This document shows positions 43,713-50,866 of a DNA stretch of 64,000 nt, piece after piece. The translations under genes were made by a program, and so were the position numbers. Every line of letters begins with the position of its first letter. Position 1 is the first letter of the stretch. Below the pieces are notes generated by a model, which ran no database searches, had not been told where the DNA came from, and saw only the letters and a list, made by a program, of their open reading frames with translations. This DNA comes from Bacteroidetes bacterium GWF2_41_31 (GTDB lineage: Bacteria > Bacteroidota > Bacteroidia > Bacteroidales > F082): NCBI GenBank assembly GCA_001769215.1, contig MEOL01000017.1, forward strand, positions 124,001-188,000, given 5' to 3'.

Positions 43713-44216
43713 TCAATTACTATTCAGTAATTGAAAATTATGTATCGCTTCTTTATATTCCATTTCAGTCATTGAGTTGTATTGAAATTTAATAGTATTA
43801 CAGAAATCTGAGGGTGGATTGTCAATTAACTCAAGCATTATTTTTCTATAATATCTGGAAACATATTTTGTGTCAGAAATTCTATACCATTTAAAGCGGC
43901 TAAATAAAGATTTCCCCCTTTTTTCTGCGCATTCACCACATGTCGTGGAAATCTCCTGATAATCGCAGTAATTATTTTTTAGATTAAATGTCATTTTTAT
44001 AACGGTAGTTAGTTCGTTTTCGGTTACTCTATAATTCAAAGTATCACCAACTTCTTCTAAATTAATTTTGATCGTTTGAGAGGTATTTCTTTGTATACCC
44101 TTTTCGATTTTTTTCACAACTTGATTCTTACTATACCTGTTTACATATGGACCAATGCGTTGTCCGTGTAAAAACATTGGAAAAAACAGGGTCAAAAAAA
44201 CAATTATTTTCATCAT
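43713..44216 (-). CDS. Small secreted protein, unknown function
   Basis: About 168 residues from ATG 44216 or 44213 (MMKIIVFLTLFFPMFLHGQ, a signal peptide). The frame runs on upstream to 44453 only because the type-2 repeat happens to be open; that part is not coding. The mature protein has CGECAEKRGKSLFSRFKWY and four or five cysteines, no known domain. Confidence 0.6.
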   Translation of the reverse strand: MMKIIVFLTLFFPMFLHGQRIGPYVNRYSKNQVVKKIEKGIQRNTSQTIKINLEEVGDTLNYRVTENELTTVIKMTFNLKNNYCDYQEISTTCGECAEKRGKSLFSRFKWYRISDTKYVSRYYRKIMLELIDNPPSDFCNTIKFQYNSMTEMEYKEAIHNFQLLNSN

Positions 44217-44230
44217 TAATATGTGTTTGC

Positions 44231-44380
44231 TTATAATGGTTTGCAATATGCGTAGGATGGGATTTCGAAGCTCCAACCTATCAAAGTTACAATTTTGAGT
44301 AAACCTGCCCATCCGGAAGGCGGGTGTACAAAAGTTTAAATTAACTACATCGCCCGGCTTACGTATATTGTTTGTTGGGT
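44231..44380 (-). repeat. attC-like intergenic repeat, type 2, copy 2
   Basis: Plus-strand bounds TTATAAT (44231) and GTTGGGT (44374-44380), the latter an exact GTTRRRY. Arms GCAATATGCGTAGGATGGG and CCCGGCTTACGTATATTG pair imperfectly, and the middle is nearly identical to copy 1 at 30143. Confidence 0.6.
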
Positions 44381-44437
44381 GCTTATGTTCTTTTTTCTCT
44401 GACATTTTTCTATCAAATGTGTGGTTTGATTTCATTT

Positions 44438-44917
44438 CTAAATTATTTTCCAATGGCCTGTTTTATCGCTTCCGATGCGTTCTATTTTTCCGCTTTCTTT
44501 AAGTTCTTTTATTTTCCGTTTTACTGTACTCAGGCTTATCTTTAATCTTTCGCTAATTTCAGTTGCTATTATCTGGTTATTTTGCTTTATCAAATAAAAT
44601 ACAGTATCATTTTCAATTTTTACAGTGTCATATTGCGATTTTACAGTGTCAATGTATTGAACGTGCAATTCCCGATTTATCAGCGTGTGGTTTTCACCAA
44701 GCAATAAATTAGAGAGAAAGTGTATGAGGTATATTTCCGTTTTGTGAATGCCTTTGGATAAATCTTGATAGTTGGCCCGCACAAGTGCATTTCTGAAATA
44801 CCATGAATGTTCCGCAAATAAGTCGTTATTTACCTCTTTAAAACCAAGTTTTCGAAGATATTTTATCAAAAAAATTGCCGTTGTCCTTGTGTTGCCCTAC
44901 TCCTGAGATGGTCTGAT
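44438..44917 (-). pseudogene. Fic-family gene, catalytic motif destroyed, 5' truncated
   Basis: The frame GNTRTTAIFLIKYLRKLGF, then EVNNDLFAEHSWYFRNALVR and a C-terminal winged helix (ATEISERLKISLSTVKRKI) is the second half of a Fic protein whose motif should read HPFxEGNTRT. Upstream in the same frame stands IRPSQE then TAG (44899-44897) before GNTRT, and further stops follow, so the catalytic His is gone and the N-terminal half is missing. Translation from TTG 44869 would give only an inactive 143-residue piece. Confidence 0.75.
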
Positions 44918-44940
44918 TTATTACGTGCTGTACTTTATTT

Positions 44941-45246
44941 TCAGATATCAACACTTAAGCTTAAATGCCTTCCAAATCCTTCACGGATAATTCTCATAAG
45001 TGTCGAAAGCCGAATGTCGCTGGCATCATTCTCAATTCGGGAAATATATGTCTTTGTTGTTCCACACTTTTCTGCCAATTGTTCTTGTGTCATTCCATGC
45101 TTTTTCCTCAGTTCCTGGAGCATGACACCTAGTTTGAATGCTTCAAAACCTTCTTCATACTTTTCTCGTGTTTCAGTTCCACGTTCTCCATATTCAGAAT
45201 CCAGATGATCAGCAAATGATGTCAGATTTTTATTTTTCTTTTTCAT
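44941..45246 (-). CDS. XRE-family antitoxin (HigA-like)
   Basis: 101 residues from ATG 45246. The Cro/CI helix-turn-helix (FKLGVMLQELRKKHGMTQEQ, CGTTKTYISRIENDASDIRL) is preceded by LDSEYGERGTETREKYEEGF, as in HigA antitoxins of this phylum. Its start lies inside the end of the broken toxin gene, the usual higBA order. It should repress its own promoter. It is intact. Confidence 0.85.
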   Translation of the reverse strand: MKKKNKNLTSFADHLDSEYGERGTETREKYEEGFEAFKLGVMLQELRKKHGMTQEQLAEKCGTTKTYISRIENDASDIRLSTLMRIIREGFGRHLSLSVDI

Positions 45247-45394
45247 CGAAGTATTTTTCAGGAACACGTTCTATCTCCGAAATAAGTTGTAACGTCCAGT
45301 TGAACTTCTTTTTAACATCTTGATTTAGAGTTGCGTAAAAGTCAAGATAGTAGTTCTTATAGTAGAATATGTTTCTGACGAATTTTTCTTTCAC
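45230..45394 (-). pseudogene. HigB-type toxin gene with internal deletion
   Basis: From GTG 45394 the frame reads KEKFVRNIFYYKNYYLDFYA, VKKKFNWTLQLISEIERVPE, then jumps straight to KYFDEKEK and TAA at 45230. HigB proteins have about 55 further residues between the VPEK motif and the '..EYFxEKxK' tail, including the catalytic region. The join is in-frame, so a 55-residue product could be made but should be inactive. It overlaps the antitoxin start by 17 bases. Confidence 0.75.
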
Positions 45395-45476
45395 TATGCA
45401 AAGTTAGCTATTTAGTGAACATTAAAAAAATATTTTAATAAATTTTCTTTATGGCAATTTTTTTTAATAGCATTGG

Positions 45477-45627
45477 CGGTAACGGGAAGCATATGCTTTG
45501 TGGCGGACTTTAAAAGACAAATCTTTCTGCCCAAAGTGATTTATATTTCATACCTACGGCAGACAAGTGGAACTAAAATACTCATTTTCATAACGTAACC
45601 CGCCATAAAGAATATGCAGTGTTATCG
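45477..45627 (-). repeat. attC-like intergenic repeat, type 1, copy 4
   Basis: Plus-strand bounds CGGTAAC (45477) and GTTATCG (45621). Inner arms GCATATGCTTTGTGGCGGAC and CCGCCATAAAGAATATGC pair at most positions. The middle carries TTATATTTCATACCTACGGC and AACTAAAATACTCATTTTC, shared with the 25003 and 31548 copies. Confidence 0.65.
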
Positions 45628-45638
45628 TTTCGTGATAT

Positions 45639-47972
45639 TTATGTTTGTTTTGTAAAGAGCTCATTTATTGCATTTTCTTCATTTTCATGGACATATTTCT
45701 CTTCTCTATAATGGTCTTCATAGTACGCTTCTTCTTGATATTCTTCATATTTACTTCGACCAATATTTTCTGTTATTTTTTCGTCCCAAAAGCCACTATC
45801 AGGATTGATTTCAAAATCATGCAAAACTTCAGCGTCAGGAAATAATATAGTCTTTAAATTATTCTCAATACTATGCAATTCATCATAGATCTCATCGACT
45901 ACATTATAGTCATAAGCACTTTCTTGTTTTTCATCTTTTAATGAATCTTCAATATGATCTAATACACGGCTGATAACATCAATTATATTATTAAATCCAT
46001 CTTCTGATTCTATATACTCTGCATAGTTGTTATTATAGATTTCAAATAATGTAGGAATATCCATCGCTACTTCAGTATCTACTATAGAAGACATCATGCT
46101 TTCAATAATTTGAATGAAGTTTGTTTTTACAAACTCATGAGTCATTGGTGAATCTCCAATATTTGAAAGTACATAATCAAACTTTGAAACAAGCCCAGCA
46201 ACCCCATTTTCTATGTCAATTAGTTTAATATATTCCAACAGCACTTTATCAATATTGGTCTCTTTGCAGTATTTACATAACACTTCTAAGATTAATACAC
46301 ATTTTCTATTATTCAAACAAGGTTTCTCTTCTTCAATAAATTCAATTTGCTTATTTGATATTTTATCCCTTATAATTAACTGCAATTCCTTTTCTAAAGG
46401 CAAAATAGACAACACAGGATTAAACTTTTTTAATTGCTCTATATAAATAAAACTTGATATTAAACTTTTACGTTCTTGATATGATTCAGAAATATGACCA
46501 ATAAAAAAATCATTTAATGAGGGGTTTATAAAAGTAAAATAACGAATATCCTTTTCTATATCCGTTATCTGAGAACTTATGAATCCTTCAAGGAGAATTT
46601 TAATAGATTCGTTAAACTGGTTAGAGTTAACGACTTGATTATGTATTTCCTTCTCATATTCTAATCTTGATTCAAAGGATTTAATTAAATGCTTTTCAAT
46701 ACACCCATGTTGAAATGAAAAAATTGTAATTAATAAACACCTATCCATATAATCAATTTGATTATTAAATGAATAGCGCCAAATTTCTTTAGGATTGTTC
46801 AAATTGTTAAGAACATATTGCTTGTATTGTTCTTTGGAAAATGAGTTTATTTTAGATTTATCAGTTATAAATTCAATAATCCGAGGTGTATAGTTTCTAT
46901 GCCGTATTATTTCAAAATAGAATTTTTCTTCAAGTACCTTGTCAAAAAAGTCTTCTTTTACCTTCTTAAAAAACAGATGGTTATAGAGGATTAAAGCCTT
47001 TTCATAATTAGTATAATCAGTTAACTTTATTTCAAATTTCTCATTGCCCAATTTAGAATGACTTATTTTCTCATACTTCTCAATAGCTTGGTTAAGAACA
47101 ATAGTCCTAGTTGTTAAAATCAAATATTTATTTGGCGTATGTTTGATTCTTTCTACAAAACTGGTTAATTGAGTTTCTGTTTTGTGGGCATTTATTATTT
47201 CAACATAATTAGCCCCTAAAAAGTCATCAAAATAAAACAATTGCTTTTCTTCATCATCGGGCGAAATAACATCTTCTGCTTCTGATATATTTTCGACTTT
47301 ATGAATTTTCCAGTTATCTTTCGCTTTATCAAGTATAATTAGTTCTGCTAAAGTGGTTTTACCAATCCCTGGTTGTCCAGTTATTAAAAGTAATTTCTCT
47401 TTTATGAGTATTTTATTTGCTGCATCTAGCTTCTTAGTTACAACATAGTATGGGAAATTTCTTTGTATTTTCTCAAGCAAATACTTAGTTCTACTTTCTA
47501 TTGCATTATTTAATATTGTCCTAAAAACATTAATGCTTGAAAACCACAACTTAAAATACTTTGTTTCTATGTTTTTGTTTTCAGATAAGTATTCGTTCAA
47601 ACTTTCTTGACCAATTATATCGTTTGAAGTCTTTACATATGGTTCTAAAATTTCTTTTAGTTCATCCTTTTCAATTGCTGTTAAAGATAAAGAAGTTGTA
47701 ACTATATATCTGTCAGGCTTAAGAGACTTTATCTTGCTGTATTCTTTTTCCTTTAAAGTATGCTTTAGTTGTGCGTACTTTGAACCAATATAATGTTTAG
47801 CTTGAACAACAATCGAATTATTATTCTTTATACTTGAGTACCGTAAATCTATACCTTTATCTTTTCCAACTTTAAAATCCTGTAGCTCAAGACCAAACTT
47901 TGCATTTAGCAAGTCTTTACAGATTTGCTCAAATTCCTTATCATTTAAAGTCGAAAAATTATAGTTATTCAT
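45639..47972 (-). CDS. Mrr-type nuclease - STAND NTPase, putative antiphage defence protein
   Basis: 777 residues. Residues 1-110 are a restriction endonuclease-like fold: FEQICKDLLNAKFGLELQDF, with D42 in KGIDLRY and Q57-K59 in VVQAKHY as the PD-(D/E)xK core. Residues 190-330 are a P-loop NTPase of the nSTAND3 type: Walker A GQPGIGKTT (199-207), Walker B QLFYFDDF (D249/D250). The remainder is a long helical sensor region (FSFQHGCIEKHLIKSFESRL). Nuclease-STAND fusions act in Avs-like immunity, sensing a phage protein and then cutting DNA; that role is inferred. No partner gene lies in the same cassette. Confidence 0.85.
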   Translation of the reverse strand: MNNYNFSTLNDKEFEQICKDLLNAKFGLELQDFKVGKDKGIDLRYSSIKNNNSIVVQAKHYIGSKYAQLKHTLKEKEYSKIKSLKPDRYIVTTSLSLTAIEKDELKEILEPYVKTSNDIIGQESLNEYLSENKNIETKYFKLWFSSINVFRTILNNAIESRTKYLLEKIQRNFPYYVVTKKLDAANKILIKEKLLLITGQPGIGKTTLAELIILDKAKDNWKIHKVENISEAEDVISPDDEEKQLFYFDDFLGANYVEIINAHKTETQLTSFVERIKHTPNKYLILTTRTIVLNQAIEKYEKISHSKLGNEKFEIKLTDYTNYEKALILYNHLFFKKVKEDFFDKVLEEKFYFEIIRHRNYTPRIIEFITDKSKINSFSKEQYKQYVLNNLNNPKEIWRYSFNNQIDYMDRCLLITIFSFQHGCIEKHLIKSFESRLEYEKEIHNQVVNSNQFNESIKILLEGFISSQITDIEKDIRYFTFINPSLNDFFIGHISESYQERKSLISSFIYIEQLKKFNPVLSILPLEKELQLIIRDKISNKQIEFIEEEKPCLNNRKCVLILEVLCKYCKETNIDKVLLEYIKLIDIENGVAGLVSKFDYVLSNIGDSPMTHEFVKTNFIQIIESMMSSIVDTEVAMDIPTLFEIYNNNYAEYIESEDGFNNIIDVISRVLDHIEDSLKDEKQESAYDYNVVDEIYDELHSIENNLKTILFPDAEVLHDFEINPDSGFWDEKITENIGRSKYEEYQEEAYYEDHYREEKYVHENEENAINELFTKQT

Positions 47973-48003
47973 AATGTAATTATATGCAGGATATTATTGG
48001 CAT

Positions 48004-48135
48004 GAATGCTAAAGGGAGTGAATATGCTTTGTGGCGAACTTTCAAAGGTAAATCTTTCTGTCCACGGTGATTCATGTATATAACTAAGATACTCATATTC
48101 AGATTAAACCCACCATAAAGTATATGCATAGGCGC
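48004..48135 (-). repeat. attC-like intergenic repeat, type 1, copy 5 (partly decayed)
   Basis: Plus-strand arms GAATATGCTTTGTGGCGAAC (48020) and CCACCATAAAGTATATGCAT (48109). The high end reads TAGGCGC (48129-48135): compared with other copies four bases (TTGT) of the core are deleted, yet TAGGCGC still matches TAGGTGC, the complement of GCACCTA at 49048, at 6 of 7 bases. The low end AATGCTAAA (48004) resembles the complement of GTTATCGTT (45621) at 6 of 9. Confidence 0.55.
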
Positions 48136-48140
48136 TGGCA

Positions 48141-48605
48141 TTAAAATGATTCAGGTTTGAAACGATTTGAATTCTCATAGTTTTTTTCAATAATTTCTTT
48201 TCTCCGTTCATTTTCTCTGAATTTTCTTAAAAAATAGATAGCTCCTGCAGTTAAGCTAAGGATAAAACCACTAAGTACAAATGCTAATTGTTCACGGTCA
48301 TTCTCTATAAAATCTTTAATTTCTTTATAATAAACACCAAAAAGCATTAAAAGAATACCTGACAAAAAATATATAGGAAGAAGCAAAGTAATTAATCTGT
48401 TGTTAAAAGACTTTTTGGAATATCTTTTAATAATCCTTACTCTGTTAAAGGTGTTTTCAATATCAGAAGCTGTAATCTCAATTATCTCTTCTCCAGGAAA
48501 ATTTTTAGATTCTACTATATCGTCTTCTATTTTTTTTCTAAGTCCCGAAATGACTTTCTCCATTTTAGAAGTTGCAGAGTTCGTATATGATATTATTTTT
48601 TCCAT
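48141..48605 (-). CDS. Two-helix membrane protein with coiled coil, unknown function
   Basis: 154 residues from ATG 48605. The first part is a polar helix (TSKMEKVISGLRKKIEDDIV), then TASDIENTFNRVRIIKRYSK. Two membrane helices follow (LITLLLPIYFLSGILLMLFG; LAFVLSGFILSLTAGAIYFL) and a basic tail. Its start codon is only five bases past the stop of the preceding gene, so the two are translated together and probably form one membrane complex. No family recognised. Confidence 0.65.
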   Translation of the reverse strand: MEKIISYTNSATSKMEKVISGLRKKIEDDIVESKNFPGEEIIEITASDIENTFNRVRIIKRYSKKSFNNRLITLLLPIYFLSGILLMLFGVYYKEIKDFIENDREQLAFVLSGFILSLTAGAIYFLRKFRENERRKEIIEKNYENSNRFKPESF

Positions 48606-48610
48606 TTTTC

Positions 48611-49006
48611 TTAATTTTTTGATGTGCGACGTGTAATAAATAATCCAACACCTAACACTGCAGAAATTACAAATAGCAAGGTATAATATGATGGAGCGTT
48701 TACTTGAGTAGCTTGTGAGCCTAAATAGCCACATAAAGCTGTTAATAAATATTCACCTGCTTGAGCCCAAATTTTCCATTTTTGTGGTTGAGGAATTCCA
48801 AAGCTAGCGGCAATAGTTCTTGCAGCAGCTTGAACATTTTCATAATTAATTTCAACGTCAGAATCATTGTCTTTTCTTGCTTCGCCAAATTTTTTTGATT
48901 TTTCAAAAAGCAGAAAGGAGTATTCAATAACAGTGTTTTTAAACCTTTTTATTCCTGACTCCGTAAATCTTCCCTTCTGTAATATTGTTTCATTAATTTC
49001 AATCAT
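48611..49006 (-). CDS. Two-helix membrane protein with an N-terminal helical domain, unknown function
   Basis: 131 residues. A soluble helical part (FTESGIKRFKNTVIEYSFLL; DVEINYENVQAAARTIAASF) precedes two membrane helices (AGEYLLTALCGYLGSQAT; YYTLLFVISAVLGVGLFIT). The spacing of hydrophobic positions in the first 70 residues is reminiscent of a histone-like three-helix fold, but this is a weak impression. It is the first gene after the highest cassette junction and pairs with the gene at 48141-48605. Next to a STAND defence gene, a defence role is possible and unproven. Confidence 0.65.
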   Translation of the reverse strand: MIEINETILQKGRFTESGIKRFKNTVIEYSFLLFEKSKKFGEARKDNDSDVEINYENVQAAARTIAASFGIPQPQKWKIWAQAGEYLLTALCGYLGSQATQVNAPSYYTLLFVISAVLGVGLFITRRTSKN

Positions 49007-49013
49007 ATTATTA

Positions 49014-49127
49014 TCATATTAATTGATTTTCTTTGTTCACTTTTCTTGCACCTAACATCCCCATACCTCCAATTGTTGTTATTCCTCTTATACAGCCTTC
49101 CTTGTTAAAACCCCTTTCAGTATTCAT
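49014..49127 (-). other. Conserved micro-ORF (37 codons) spanning the cassette junction
   Basis: NTERGFNKEGCIRGITTIGG followed by MGMLGARKVNKENQLI, from ATG 49127. Related to the micro-ORF at 43517 (GCIRGI). It overlaps the preceding micro-ORF 49117-49200 by 11 bases and ends eight bases before the membrane-protein gene at 49006, so it could couple translation into the first cassette gene. The attC-type core GTTAGGT lies inside it. Confidence 0.35.
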
Positions 49128-49254
49128 TTAATCTCATTTTCACTATATTATCCAATTTCAACCGCTCATAATCAGTTAAAACGGCATCTTCATTCTTCAT
49201 TGTAACTGGATCTTCGGGTGTTTGGAAGCGTAAATCTAAGAATTAATGTTATCG
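49048..49254 (-). repeat. Type-3 intergenic repeat, copy 3, at the high-coordinate edge of the array
   Basis: Minus-strand order: CGATAAC (49254-49248), promoter-like TAGATTTA (49231-49238), conserved leader CACCCGAAGATCCAGTTAC, micro-ORF 49117-49200 (KNEDAVLTDYERLKLDNIVK...), and the junction core GTTAGGTGC (49056-49048), which fits the integron consensus GTTRRRY. Homologous copies lie at 19824 and 32575. No attI, integrase or other recombinase gene is present between here and 49357. Confidence 0.5.
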
Positions 49255-49356
49255 GTTTTACACCGGGGTTAAAAAATGATGGTTTCGGTTGTCAGGTTTG
49301 ATGGTTGCTGCCGTCTAATGCTCAATTAATATACCAACTAACTAAACATTACTACC

Positions 49357-49878
49357 ATGAAAAAATCATTCTTTTTTATTTTCCTGTTGTCATTCACGGT
49401 GTTGGCTTTCCTGCAGTCGTGCAAGAAAGACAACAACGATCAACAAACCCCGGCAGAATATATTGCAACGGATGCTTCGTTTGCAGGTTTTATGAGTTGG
49501 TCGCTGGATGCAACTAACCTGGGTGCCGACCCTGCTCTGGGTGGCGCCCATGCCGGAAACGACTCAACGGTTACCCGAAAGGTGTACTTTAAAAATGGAC
49601 AGTCGCTGGTGAATGGCAGCTATCCTGTTGGAACGATCATCGTAAAACATTCGGACAACCCGGCCCTGTCGGTAAACGAATTCACCGCAATGGTCAAGCG
49701 CGGGAATAACTTTAATGCCGCCGGAGGCGATTGGGAGTGGTTTATGTTGAACTCCGACGGGTCGATTGCGGTGGATGCCACATCAGGAGCGGCCATGAGA
49801 GGAGCCAATTTGATGAATGGCATGTGTATCGGTTGTCATCAGGGTGCTTCATCGAAGGATTATGTGTATTCCAAATAA
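49357..49878 (+). CDS. Cytochrome P460-family lipoprotein
   Basis: 173 residues. Lipoprotein signal KKSFFFIFLLSFTVLAFLQSC (Cys at 22). The mature domain contains GADPALGGAHAGNDSTVTRK, EFTAMVKRGNNFNAAGGDWE, WFMLNSDGSI and ends with the c-type heme site CIGCHQGASSKDYVY, all standard for P460-type domains. A periplasmic redox or catalytic role with c-heme is expected; the true P460 cross-link Lys cannot be judged by eye. A hairpin follows. Confidence 0.88.
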   Translation: MKKSFFFIFLLSFTVLAFLQSCKKDNNDQQTPAEYIATDASFAGFMSWSLDATNLGADPALGGAHAGNDSTVTRKVYFKNGQSLVNGSYPVGTIIVKHSDNPALSVNEFTAMVKRGNNFNAAGGDWEWFMLNSDGSIAVDATSGAAMRGANLMNGMCIGCHQGASSKDYVYSK

Positions 49879-49918
49879 GCTGCCCGAAGCAAGTTTGAAT
49901 TTGTAACCTGTTCAGAAA

Positions 49919-49946
49919 AGCCGGATTGTAGCATTACAATCCGGCT
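49919..49946 (+). terminator. Hairpin terminator after the P460 gene
   Basis: AGCCGGATTGTA, loop GCAT, TACAATCCGGCT: a perfect 12-bp stem beginning 41 bases after the stop. No T run follows. Confidence 0.6.
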
Positions 49947-50059
49947 GATCTGCTATACAGATATCAAAATAATGCATGTGTTGCTGTTAAATATATTGCT
50001 AGATTTGTACACCGGTTGGCTTATTTAACGGTTTAATTTCCGGGTATTAATTTTCAAAA

Positions 50060-50620
50060 ATGACAGTCGTCGAAACTCCTGACCTTTCAGTGCTGGTTGA
50101 ACAGTATGCCGGTGATTTATATAAAAGGGCCTTTTTTAAGGTATCGGATAGTGAAATGGCCAAAGATTTGGTTCAGGATACTTTTATGGCGGCTGCCGAA
50201 AAAATCTCCACCTTTAAAGGCGAAAGCACACCAAAAACGTGGCTTTTCTCCATTTTGAATAATAAAATCATCGACTATTACCGGGCCAAAGTAGTAAGGC
50301 CTTACCATTATAATACCCAATCTTTTTCCAATTTCTTTACTGAAGAGGGCGATTGGCGTCCGGATAAAATGCCGGGAAACTGGAACGAGGTTGAGGGCCA
50401 TTTACTGGATGATGCTGAGTTTAATGCCACCCTTAAAATGTGTTTGGATGCGTTGCCCGACAAGTGGAGCCTGAGTATTAAGCTGAAATATTTAATGGAA
50501 AAAGAAAGCGAAGAAATATGTCAGGAGTTGGGGGTCAGCCCGACGAATTTCTGGCAAATCATGCACAGGGCCAAATTGCAATTGCGCGATTGTGTTGAAA
50601 ATAAATGGTTTAAGGTTTAA
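50060..50620 (+). CDS. ECF-type RNA polymerase sigma factor
   Basis: 186 residues. Region 2 shows LYKRAFFKVSDSEMAKDLVQ, DTFMAAAEKISTFKGESTPK, TWLFSILNNKIIDYYRAK; region 4 shows LPDKWSLSIKLKYLMEKESE, EICQELGVSPTNFWQIMHRA. A long linker (YHYNTQSFSNFFTEEGDWRP) typical of a Bacteroidota ECF subgroup lies between. The next gene, 246 bases downstream, encodes a small zinc-finger-like protein, a plausible anti-sigma. The controlled genes may be the redox cluster that follows. Confidence 0.9.
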   Translation: MTVVETPDLSVLVEQYAGDLYKRAFFKVSDSEMAKDLVQDTFMAAAEKISTFKGESTPKTWLFSILNNKIIDYYRAKVVRPYHYNTQSFSNFFTEEGDWRPDKMPGNWNEVEGHLLDDAEFNATLKMCLDALPDKWSLSIKLKYLMEKESEEICQELGVSPTNFWQIMHRAKLQLRDCVENKWFKV

Positions 50621-50866
50621 TGGGAGTATGGATGATTGGATGAATGAGGGAATTGGTTAATGGAAAGAAAAAATATAAATAGAGGGCTTATTCAACTGGT
50701 AAAATCATTACAAAAGAAAATGAAAGATGGTAGCTGGAATGATACTTTCGAGAAATAATAGCAAGAAAACAGAGAAGTTGCAAAAATGGATTTACCACCC
50801 CATCCTTCCAACATTCCATTCTCCTTTCTTCCAATTTTCGGATAAAAACAGAAATTACAACTAACT
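50621..50866. other. Intergenic region between sigma factor and anti-sigma-like gene
   Basis: Low-complexity, TTCC/GGAA-rich sequence with no clear hairpin or repeat. An unusually long gap for a sigma/anti-sigma pair, so a separate promoter is possible. Confidence 0.3.

Noticed and set aside
44217-44453. N-terminal extension of the small secreted protein
   Set aside because: The extension is the translation of a type-2 repeat; the same repeat at 30143 is non-coding, and the signal peptide starts at 44216.
18061-49254. Prophage or ICE
   Set aside because: No integrase, terminase, capsid, relaxase or type IV secretion genes were seen; content is single accessory genes.
18000-49300. CRISPR array
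   Set aside because: The repeats are long, few, diverged and kilobases apart with genes between; no short regular repeat-spacer pattern and no cas genes are present.
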